Source of the DNA: Bacteroidetes bacterium UBA1952
GTDB taxonomy: Bacteria > Bacteroidota > Bacteroidia > Chitinophagales > Chitinophagaceae
Assembly (NCBI GenBank): GCA_002336725.1
Contig: DDEO01000027.1
Coordinates: 1-19,014 of the forward strand
DNA length: 19,014 bases
Direction: 5' to 3'
The notes beneath the pieces are model-generated. The model was not told the origin of the DNA. It worked only from the letters and a program-made list of their open reading frames with translations, and searched no databases. The position numbers and the translations under genes were made by a program. Positions 1 through 8,600 of the stretch are shown piece by piece. How positions within the stretch are numbered: position 1 is the stretch's first letter; every line of letters starts with the position of its first letter.

Positions 1-269
1 TCGGCATTGGCCTCGGCGAAGACACGGCGGTGATTGTGCGGGAAGGAACCCACCTGGAGTGCATTGGATCGGGTGCGGTGATTATTGTAGATGGCCGCTC
101 CATCGGACACAACAATATCGCCGATATCGAATTTGGCTCGCCAATTTCAGTAGAGAATATCAAGGTGCATATTCTGGAGGCCGGAAACGGGTATGATCTG
201 GACATCCGGGAGTTTATGCCGATGCGCAGCGAAAGCCCGCAAATGCCACCGGTGATGGGCAGTGTGTAG
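1..269 (+). CDS. cphB: Cyanophycinase, C-terminal part (5' end outside window)
   Basis: The reading frame is open from base 3 to the TAG at 267-269, giving 88 residues that begin GIGLGEDTAVIVREG. The pattern GIGxxEDTA, then IGSGAVIIVDG, then VENIKVHILEAGNGYDL matches the conserved C-terminal end of cyanophycinases (peptidase family S51). These enzymes cleave the storage polymer cyanophycin into beta-Asp-Arg dipeptides. The nucleophilic serine region lies upstream and cannot be checked here. The internal GTG at 30 is a valine codon, not a start. The convergent neighbour is an isoaspartyl peptidase, the enzyme type that splits beta-Asp-Arg, which supports the assignment. A TTGATG repeat array begins about 15 bp after the stop. 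The family call is strong; which partner genes lie further left is unknown. Confidence 0.85.
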   Translation, partial: GIGLGEDTAVIVREGTHLECIGSGAVIIVDGRSIGHNNIADIEFGSPISVENIKVHILEAGNGYDLDIREFMPMRSESPQMPPVMGSV

Positions 270-283
270 GAAGTTGTTTGTTG

Positions 284-449
284 TTGATGCGGGTTGATGA
301 AGGTTGATGAGGGTTGATTTTTGTTGATGAAGGTTGATGAAGGTTGATGGTTGTTGATGAGGGTTTTGTAGGAACGCGCCAAGAGGCGCGTTCTAAGAGT
401 TGATGAAAGTTGATTGTTGTTGATGAAGGTTGATTTTTGTTGATGAAAT
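284..449 (+). repeat. TTGATG decamer array 1 (two blocks)
   Basis: TTGATG or TTGATT recurs at 284, 294, 304, 314, 324, 334, 344 and 354, exactly every 10 bp. After a 36-bp interruption with a hairpin it recurs at 400, 410, 420, 430 and 440. The commonest unit is TTGATGAAGG, with variants in the last four bases. The + strand is almost free of C. Because the period is 10, the TGA triplets scan all three reading frames over any 30 bp. The array starts just downstream of the cyanophycinase stop and has the same orientation as that gene. Confidence 0.95.
372..393. repeat. 9-bp stem-loop inside array 1
   Basis: GAACGCGCC (372-380), loop AAGA, then GGCGCGTTC (385-393) form a perfect 9-bp stem. It interrupts the decamer array and breaks its 10-bp phase. 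No T tract follows on either strand, so it is not a typical intrinsic terminator. It could be a small dispersed palindromic element inserted into the array. Confidence 0.8.
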
Positions 450-450
450 T

Positions 451-485
451 GCAGGGATATCCTCGCCGTTGGCGGGGTATTCTGC
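451..485. repeat. Imperfect hairpin at the end of array 1
   Basis: CCTCGCC (461-467), loop GTT, then GGCGGGG (471-477) form a 7-bp stem with one G-T pair. An outer GCAG/CTGC pairing (451-454 with 482-485) closes it across an internal loop. It is followed by TTTTA, which is weak for a terminator. Function unknown. Confidence 0.5.
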
Positions 486-618
486 TTTTATGCGGTCGCC
501 GTGTCAAAAGCGTTATTCCTTTGCCGGAAGGCAGTGCTTCTGCGTGGAGATACGATGAATCTTTTTCTGCCCGGCTCAGAGCATCTGTCCAAACACTGTG
601 TTTAACCCGCTAACTCCT

Positions 619-750
619 ATCAACCCCATCAACCCTTATCAACTCTCATCAACAACAAAGAACCCGTTCCGGGGTGACAAAAACCCATCAACTCCCATCA
701 ACCTTCATCAACAACTATCAACTCCCATCAACTCCCATCAACAACCATCA
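619..750 (-). repeat. TTGATG decamer array 2 (minus strand)
   Basis: On the + strand this reads as ATCAA units at 619, 628, 638 and 648. After an interruption (about 655-686) ATCA recurs at 687, 697, 707, 717, 727, 737 and 747, exactly every 10 bp. On the - strand it is therefore the same TTGATGNNNN decamer as array 1, oriented with the isoaspartyl peptidase gene. The last unit supplies the TGA stop codon of that gene (748-750). The interruption contains only a weak ACCC/GGGT pairing. Confidence 0.95.
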
Positions 751-1668
751 GCCATAGATTTCCACGCCTTCCGTCGCGTCGTTTTTCCAGGCGCGGTACA
801 TGCCGTCGGAGTTGAAGGTCAGCGATATATTTCCCTGTCGGTCTAAGGCAACAAGCCCGCCTTCGCCGCCTGATTTTACCAGTTGTTTCATCACCACTTC
901 GTTGCAGGCTTCCGGAAGCGAAAGTCCTTTATAGGCCATGAGCGCATGGATTTCATGGCCGACGACGGCGCGGATAAAATATTCGCCCACGCCGGTGCAG
1001 GAAACGGCGCAGGTCGTATTGTCGGCCCAGGTACCCGCTCCGATGATGGGCGTATCGCCGATGCGGCCCCAGCGCTTGTTGGTAAGCCCACCGGTAGAGG
1101 TGGCCGCCGCCAGATTTCCGGAAATATCGAGTGCTACGCAGCCCACCGTACCCATTTTTTTGCCCCCGGCGGCGGTGTGGTCGAGCTGCACCCGGTCGGC
1201 GGCCACAGCTTCCTGCCACTGTTGATGGCGCAGTTCGTTGTAGAAATAAGATTCCGGTTCAAAGGTTACGTTTTGAGCATGGGCAAAGGCTTCGGCACCT
1301 TTTCCGGAAAGCAACACGTGTTCCGTTTTTTCCATCACCAGCCGCGCGAGCTGCACCGGGTTTTTAATTCCGGAAACGCCGCACACCGCGCCGGTTCCCC
1401 GGTCTTTGCCGCACATCACCGAGGCATCCATCTCGTGGCCGCCTTCGTGGTTGAAGACCGCACCCCGCCCGGCGTTGAAAAGCGGGCAATCCTCCAGCAC
1501 CGTAACCGCAGCAATAACGGCATCGAGCGCGGGGCCGCCTTTTTGCAGGATGTCATATCCGGCATCGCGCGCCTGTCGCAGGGCGGCCAGGTACTGGTTT
1601 TCCTGTTCGGGTGTAAGCGAGCCTTTGGGAATCGTTCCGGCACCGCCGTGGAGGGCAAGAGATATCAT
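748..1668 (-). CDS. Isoaspartyl peptidase / plant-type L-asparaginase
   Basis: This 306-residue protein is of normal length for the Ntn-hydrolase family T2. It has the N-terminal signature LALHGGAGT (4-12), the NAGRGAVFN region (65-73), MDASVM (80-85) and the self-cleavage site GTVG, so the predicted nucleophile is Thr174. TSTGG (190-194) and the GTGEY-like stretch CTGVGEYF (224-231) line the active site. The precursor should autocleave before Thr174 into alpha and beta chains. The family hydrolyses beta-aspartyl dipeptides and L-asparagine. Next to a cyanophycinase, the likely substrate is beta-Asp-Arg. No signal peptide is visible, so it is probably cytoplasmic. The start ATG at 1666-1668 lacks a clear ribosome binding site. 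TACCTTC on the minus strand (1694-1700) could be a Bacteroidota -7 element. Four TTCCGGAA palindromes lie in the gene. Confidence 0.93.
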   Translation of the reverse strand: MISLALHGGAGTIPKGSLTPEQENQYLAALRQARDAGYDILQKGGPALDAVIAAVTVLEDCPLFNAGRGAVFNHEGGHEMDASVMCGKDRGTGAVCGVSGIKNPVQLARLVMEKTEHVLLSGKGAEAFAHAQNVTFEPESYFYNELRHQQWQEAVAADRVQLDHTAAGGKKMGTVGCVALDISGNLAAATSTGGLTNKRWGRIGDTPIIGAGTWADNTTCAVSCTGVGEYFIRAVVGHEIHALMAYKGLSLPEACNEVVMKQLVKSGGEGGLVALDRQGNISLTFNSDGMYRAWKNDATEGVEIYG

Positions 1669-1764
1669 GGGGAATAAATTGGGCGTGAGCGGGGAAGGTA
1701 GAAAAAGAATTTCAGTTGCGCGTCGGAAGGGGGCAATTTTACAGGCTCAAAAATGCATCAACAC

Positions 1765-2481
1765 ATGACCCGTCTTTCTGTAAACATCAACAAGATAGCG
1801 ACCCTGCGCAACAGCCGGGGCGGCAACAACCCCGACCTGCTGAAGGCCGCACGCGACATTGAGACCTTTGGCGCCGAGGGCATCACCGTTCATCCGCGCC
1901 CCGATGAGCGTCATATCCGCTATGCAGACGTGCGGGCGCTGGCACCGCTGCTAAGAACGGAGTTTAACATTGAAGGCAACCCGAAGGAAGACAAATTTGT
2001 GGATTTGGTGCTGGAGGTGAAGCCGGCACAGGTAACGCTCGTGCCCGATGCGGTGGGGCAGCTTACGTCCAATCACGGGTGGGATACGCCGAGAGAGGCG
2101 GCATTTTTAAAAGAAATCATTCCGGTTTTCCGGAAATCAGGCATTCGGGTTTCCATTTTTGTGGATCCCAGCGAAGCGATGGTCGCGGGTGCGGCGGCGG
2201 TTGGGGCCGACCGGGTGGAGCTTTATACCGAAGCGTATGCAAAGGAGTATAGCGAGAATCCCGAAAAAGCAATTGCGCCCTACATAGCAGCTGCAAAACG
2301 GGCCGCAGAAACCGGGCTGGGATTGAATGCCGGCCACGATCTGGACTTGAATAACCTGCGCTATTTCGCCCGGCATATTCCGGGATTAGAGGAGGTTTCT
2401 ATCGGCCATGCGCTGGTGAGCGATGCGCTTTATTTTGGATTGGAGAACACCGTTCAGATGTATCGGGAACGATTGAAGTAG
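1765..2481 (+). CDS. pdxJ: Pyridoxine 5'-phosphate synthase PdxJ
   Basis: PdxJ condenses 3-amino-2-oxopropyl phosphate with 1-deoxy-D-xylulose 5-phosphate to give pyridoxine 5'-phosphate, the last ring-forming step of DXP-dependent vitamin B6 synthesis in the cytoplasm. The protein begins TRLSVNINKIATLRNSRGG, the family signature. Counting from the ATG at 1765, His43 and Arg45 in TVHPRPDERH and Glu70 in FNIEGN line up with catalytic or phosphate-binding residues of the E. coli enzyme (H45, R47, E72). NAGHDLDLNN near the C-terminus carries the other conserved His. An in-frame ATG at 1753 would add MHQH. The start at 1765 fits family members better, giving 238 residues. It is divergent from the isoaspartyl peptidase across about 96 bp and appears monocistronic. 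One TTCCGGAA copy (2128-2135) encodes FRK. Confidence 0.95.
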   Translation: MTRLSVNINKIATLRNSRGGNNPDLLKAARDIETFGAEGITVHPRPDERHIRYADVRALAPLLRTEFNIEGNPKEDKFVDLVLEVKPAQVTLVPDAVGQLTSNHGWDTPREAAFLKEIIPVFRKSGIRVSIFVDPSEAMVAGAAAVGADRVELYTEAYAKEYSENPEKAIAPYIAAAKRAAETGLGLNAGHDLDLNNLRYFARHIPGLEEVSIGHALVSDALYFGLENTVQMYRERLK

Positions 2482-2515
2482 GGGTTAAAACGAGGTGTAA
2501 TAAGCCCGATTCAAT

Positions 2516-2546
2516 GTTTGATAATAAAATATCTGTTTTGTCAAAC
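2516..2546. promoter_or_regulatory. AT-rich hairpin upstream of the surface-protein operon
   Basis: GTTTGATAA (2516-2524) pairs with TTGTCAAAC (2538-2546) through 9 bp with one T-G pair and an AT-rich 13-nt loop. It lies about 35 bp after pdxJ and 75 bp before the giant gene. No T tract follows, so an operator or weak terminator are both only possibilities. Confidence 0.3.
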
Positions 2547-2567
2547 GGAACTTTAAGTTAAAATTGA

Positions 2568-2575
2568 TTACTTTG
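2568..2575 (+). promoter_or_regulatory. Possible Bacteroidota -7 promoter element
   Basis: TTACTTTG resembles the Bacteroidota primary sigma factor -7 consensus TAnnTTTG, with one mismatch. It lies about 45 bp before the ATG at 2620 in AT-rich DNA. A -33 TTTG is present at 2537-2540, but the spacing is longer than usual. TTTCTTTG at 2583-2590 is a second weak candidate. Confidence 0.3.
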
Positions 2576-2619
2576 TAAGCCATTTCTTTGCAAAAAATTC
2601 TCTGAAATAACAGACGTCT

Positions 2620-5600
2620 ATGACTGAGTTTTCCTCAAACGCGCTCCGGCTTTGGGCCAGGTGGTTTACGGTGTTGATAGTAGCGTTGCTGGGTGCTTCT
2701 ACGGCGCAGGGCCAGATTACGGCTAATTTTACGGCTAATATGACCACCGGCTGTGCGCCGCTGGTTGTCAATTTTACAGATGCCTCTACCGGTGGGCCTA
2801 CGAGCTGGAGTTGGGATTTTGGTAACGGTAGCGGTGCAGCCGTTCAAAATCCGTCGGCGGTTTATTTGTTGCCGGGTGTTTATACGGTGAAGCTGACGGC
2901 CTCCAACGGTGCGCAGTCGAACACGGTAACAAAGACCAGCTACATAACGGTGGCGGCGAAGCCCACCATTACGTTTGTAGCCTCCGACACGACCGGTTGT
3001 GCGCCCAAGACCATTACTTTTACCTCAACGGTAACGCCTCCCGGACCCACCCCGCTGACGTATGTATGGGATTTTGGGGACGGCGGCACAAGCTCCTTGG
3101 CCAATCCAACCTATACCTATCCTACGCCGGGTACTTATACCGTGGCGGTAGCTGTTACGAATGCCGCCGGGTGTGCGAATTCCGCCACGCGGGTGAGTTA
3201 TATTAAGATTAAGCAAAAGCCGCAGGCGGGTTTCAATTTCAGCCAGGTTGCATCCTGTAATGTGCCAGTTACGGTTAATTTTACAAATACCAGCAACAAT
3301 TCATCCGGCGGCGGTGCGCTGACTTATACCTGGGATTTTGGGGATAATACAGCAACATCCAATGCCACTTCGCCGGGCCACAGCTATGCAGCGACCGGCA
3401 CCTATACCGTTCGGCTGGTAGCCAACAATGGCATCTGTACGGATACCTTTTCGCGGACGATAGTCGTTTCTACAAACGGGTCTGTTCCCAGCTTTACGGC
3501 CTCGGCAAACAGTGTCTGTGAGAATACCCCGATAACTTTTACCAATACTTCTGCACCTGCGCCTACAGGCGTGCGGTGGGATTTCGGGGATGGTACGACC
3601 AGCAATCAGGCGAGTCCTTCCAAGGCTTACAGTACTGCCGGAAACTATACCGTAACACTTACCAATTACCGAGGCTCTTGTACGACGAGTACTACGCAAA
3701 CCGTTCAGGTGTCCGCCTATCCGACGGCGAGTTTTACGGCCAATCCGACGGCGGGGTGTACAAACCCCTTGACGGTTAATTTTACCAATACTTCTACGGG
3801 TACTGCACCGCTGACGTATACTTGGGATTTTGGAGACAACACAACTTCTACGGCGACGAATCCGAACCATAGTTATGTGAATAATGGCACCTACCAGGCG
3901 ACTCTTACAGTTAGCAATTCAGCCGGTTGTTCTGCTACGTCTTCGCCTGAAACCATCCGGGTAGGTGCAGTAACGATGAACGTAGTGATATCTCCCAGCA
4001 CCTGCCTGAACGTGCCCATCCGCTTCGTGGCGTTTGTGCCTGGAAACCCGCCTGGAACTTCCTACCTCTGGACTTTTGGAGATGGCACAACGCAGACTAC
4101 GACTACAAACACTGTTGATCACGCTTATACCTCTGCTGCTTCTTATACATTCCAGGTGGTTGCTACTCTGTCTTCGGGCTGTACAGCAACTTTCATCAGC
4201 ACCCGCCCGCTGGTTATAAGTCCGAAAATTTCTTCTGCCTTTAGTGCTACGCCGCTAACGGCCTGTGTGGACAATCCGGTTACTTTTTCTGCGGCCAATG
4301 CCGGCGCGACCGGTTATTCCTGGGATTTTGGCAGTGGCGGCACCCGAGCCACTCAAAAGGATACAACTTTTACTTATGGTACACCCGGTACTTATAATGT
4401 CCGACTTATCACGAGTAATAACGGTTGTCTGGATACAACCTTCAAAGGATATTACATCACCGTTACCGGCCCGAAAGCGCAGTTTACAAATACGCAAAAT
4501 TGCCCGAATATACTTGCTCAGACGTTCACAAATACGTCTTTAAGAGCTACTTCTTATCTGTGGAATTTTGGAGATGGAAGCACCTCAACGGCACCTAGTC
4601 CTACTCATACGTATGCGACTTATGGAAACTTTACCGTAACGCTTACGGCTTCGGACGGAACCTGTACGTCAACGACGACTAAAGTGCTGCGTCTGAAAAA
4701 TATCAATACTTCTTTTACGGCAGCGCCGCTTCCGGTTTGCCCGGGTGGGGTAGCCACCTTCACGCTGGCGGATACGGTTGGCATTCAGTCCGTACGCTGG
4801 CAGTTTGGCGACGGCGACTCCAGCGGTGCGGTTGCGCCCGGCCCTGTTAGCCATACTTATCTGACACGTGGCAGCTACACCATTACCCTGACGACCACTG
4901 ATAGCTTTGGGTGCACTAAGACTTTCTCCCGTAATAACTATGTTACGGTTCGGGGCATTATCGCTGATTTCAAAGCCAACCCACTGCCGCCCTGTGCTCC
5001 AGGAAGTACAACCTTTACCGACCTGAGCAGTGCTCCCGGTACTACAATTACCTCCCGTACCTGGTATTTTGGCGACGGAACCGCGCCGCTGACAGGCAAT
5101 GCCGCTTCTCCTGCTCATACTTATGCCGCACTCGGTAGCTATGATGTGAGCCTTGTGGTAACAGATGGCTTTGGCTGCCGCGATAGTGTTACCAAGCCGG
5201 GATACATCACGCCCGCGAACCCGAAAGCCCTCTTCAATGTGCAAAACCGGGTGCGCTGCATCGGCGAACTCATTCCGTTTACGAACCTCTCGACCAATGC
5301 GGTTTCCTATCTGTGGAAGTTTGGCGACGGCACAACTGATACAGCAGCTAACCCCAGCAAGGCTTATGGTGCGCCGGGTACCTATTCGGTGCAACTGGTA
5401 GCTACGGCTGCCGGCGGTTGCAAAGACTCCACTACTTCTACTATTAATATTACTATCCTTCCCAATGCAGCCCTGTTCACCCTGAGCGATTCTGTGGCAT
5501 CCTGCCCGCCGCTCGCCGTGCAACTGACTGCCAACTCTTCTGCGCCTGCCGGAACTATCTTTAACTGGAGCTTCGGCAATGGTGCTACTTCAACGCAGCG

Positions 5601-8600
5601 GAACCCCACCGTCGTCTATACCACTCCGGGCACAGGCCCCGGCAACAGCTATACCATCAAACTGGTGGTTACAACGCCCACTGGTTGCCGCGACAGCTTT
5701 ACCCGTACCGTGCATGTGTACGGCCCGACAGCTACTTTCAACTATACACCGATCGGAGGCTGTACGCCGCTTACAGTAAACTTTGCCGTAAACGCCCAAT
5801 CCGCTACGAGCGTTACTTACGATTTCGACGACGGAACTGTCGACACCACCAGTGCGGCCAGCTCTACACGGACGCACACTTACACAACAGCCGGCATATA
5901 CGTCCCCAAGCTGGTGCTCGGAAGCCCCACCGGCTGCCGTGTTGCCTTTCCGGGGCCAGACACCATCCGGGTGGGCAAGTTGACTGCCGGATATAGCTTT
6001 ACTCCTTCATCTAACTTCTGTACCCGCCGGCCTATCCAGTTTACGGATACTTCGCTGAGTACTGCCGGAGCAGTAACTTCCTGGCTCTGGAACTTTGGCG
6101 ATGGCACAACAGACAATACTGCGAATCCGGCAAAAGTTTTTGCTACGGCAGGAACTTACCGCGTAAAGCTCACGGTAACTGCCGGCAACTGTACGGACAC
6201 CATTAGTAAGGTATTTGTGGTGAAGCCCAGCCCAACGGTTACTGTTACCGGCGGCGGTACTATATGTACGGGCACTTCTACCCAACTGGTAGCCAGCGGT
6301 GCGAACTCCTGGTTGTGGATTCCGCCGACAGCCGGACTGAGCAGCACCACTATTCCCAACCCAATCGCAGCGCCAACCGCCACAACGACCTATATTGTTG
6401 TCGGTACAACCAATGGGTGTACTGACACCGCGCAGGTGCTGGTAGATGTACGCTCCAAGCCAACCGTAACCGTAAGCCCGAACGTGGCTGTCTGTTCCGG
6501 AAATTCTACCCAACTCACGGCTTCCGGCGCTACTGCTTATGTCTGGACTCCCACTGCCAGTCTGAGCAATCCCAACATCCCGAATCCAGTAGCTTCTCCC
6601 ACGGCGACAACAATCTACCGCGTTATTGGCTCCTATGGTTCCGGAAGTTGCGCTGATACGGCTTATGTAACGGTTACCGTAAACCCGACACCGAGCGTTA
6701 CCATCACCCCTGCTACGGCTAATATCTGCTCCGGTGATTCTGTTTCTTTGCAGGCTACCGGCGCAGCATCTTTCCAATGGTCGCCGGCAACCGGCCTGAG
6801 CAACCCGAATGTTGCGAATCCGGTTGCTAAACCGCTGGTAACGACTACTTACACGGTTGTTGGAACCAATCCCGGAAACTGCACGGATACCAAGACGATA
6901 ACGATTACAGTTCGCCCTTCGCCGGTTATCAATGCAGGGCCTAACAAAGGCCTGTGTCCGGGAGAAACCTACACCATCCCGAATGTGGGAACCGCCGACA
7001 ACTATAGCTGGACGCCCACTACGGGGTTGAGTTGTACTAATTGTGCCAGTCCAACCGTATCTCCTTCGGCCACTCCGGGTACGCAGGTCTATACGGTTAC
7101 CGGCTCCAATCTGAATGGTTGCAGTACCTCTTCTTCTGTTACTATTACATCCAACCCCGGCGTAACGCTCGCCGTCAGCAATGATACCACTATCTGCTCT
7201 GGTCGTTCTGTTGTGCTTTCGGCCACCGGTGCAAGCATCTATCAGTGGACTCCGACCACCGGCCTGAGCAATCCCAATAGCATGAACACTACTGCCCTGC
7301 CGATGACGACAACAACGTATCATGTTGTGGGAATCAACGGTTTTGGTTGCAGCGATACGGATTCTGTTGTCGTAACCGTGCTGCCTTCGCCCGTGGTGAA
7401 TACCAGCAACAACTTAAACCTGTGTTCCGGAAGAAGCGCACAACTCAACGTTACCGCAGGGCCGGGCGTAACTTATCTCTGGACACCTGCACTGGGCCTG
7501 AGCTGCACTACCTGCCCCAACCCGGTTGCCAATCCCACTAACCAAACGACCTATACCGTAGTCGGAACCGACCCGGCCAATGGCTGTACAGACACCGGTT
7601 ATGTAGCTATCTACATCCTGCCGTCGCCAACGGTAACAGCCACTGCTTCGCAGGCCGTTGTTTGTTCCGGACAGTCCGTTAGCCTGAGTGCCACGGGCGC
7701 AACTTCTTATAGTTGGTCTCCTGCCATAGGCCTGGCCTGCCAGACGTGTCAGAGTACTACCGCATTGCCCAACGCCACCCGCACCTATCAGGTAGTAGGC
7801 GCAACCAACGGCTGCACGGATACGGCCAACGTAACCGTAACCGTAAATCCGCTGCCTGTAGTACGCGTACTGCCCGACTCGGCTACGATATGCGAAGGAC
7901 AAAGCATTCGCCTCGTCGCTACCGGTGCGGCAAGCTATAGCTGGTCGCCGTCCGTAGGTCTGAGCACTACCAACCGCGACACGACTATCGCCTCGCCAAC
8001 GGTCAACACCGTTTATCAGGTAACAGGCAGGTCGGCAGACGGTTGCGCAACCACCGTAAACAGCACGATTATCGTTAATTCGATAGCCAAAGTAACTGCA
8101 AATGCAGACGACACCACTATCTGCGAAGGCACCCAGACTAAACTGCATGCAACCGGGGCGCTCAACTACAACTGGTATCCGTCGGCAGGCCTCAGCTGCA
8201 CCAACTGCGCCAATCCGGTCGCCGATCCGGTTATCTCCACTACCTACCGCGTCATCGGTACCGGTGTATCGCTCTGCCCGGACACCGCCTATGTCAAAAT
8301 CACCGTTACCCCGGCACCTGACCTGCTCGTAACACCGGCATCGGCTACCATCTGCGCCGGCGACACGGTTGCGCTCAGCGCCTCAAGCACGCAGGGAGGC
8401 ATCTACAGCTGGCTGCCAACCGCAGGACTGAGCTGTACCAACTGCACCGATCCGATTGCACGTCCGGCAATCACCACTACTTATACCGTGAAGCTGACCG
8501 CCGGAACCGGCTGCTCCGTAGAGAAAAAGGTGCTCATCACCGTGAATGCACTGCCGAATGTTACCGCCGGCCCCGACCGCACTATCTGTGCAGGCGTTCC

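Larger units (their letters stand above)
270..747. other. 478-bp intergenic region with repeat arrays and hairpins
   Basis: This lies between the stops of two convergent genes. It contains TTGATG decamer arrays on the + strand (284-363 and 400-449) and the same repeat on the - strand (about 619-652 and 687-750), plus hairpins at 372-393 and 461-477. The stretch 486-600 shows no gene, RNA or clear repeat that I recognise. Small open frames across the arrays read as monotonous NPHQPSST or TPINSHQ strings and are not credible genes. No canonical hairpin-plus-T-tract terminator was seen. Confidence 0.8.

Noticed and set aside
284..750. CRISPR-like array
   Set aside because: The repeat is only 9-10 bp with no unique spacers of regular length, and no cas gene is nearby.
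598..846. Small + strand gene over array 2
   Set aside because: Its product is mostly the array read as TPINLHQQ-like text and it runs antisense into the peptidase gene.
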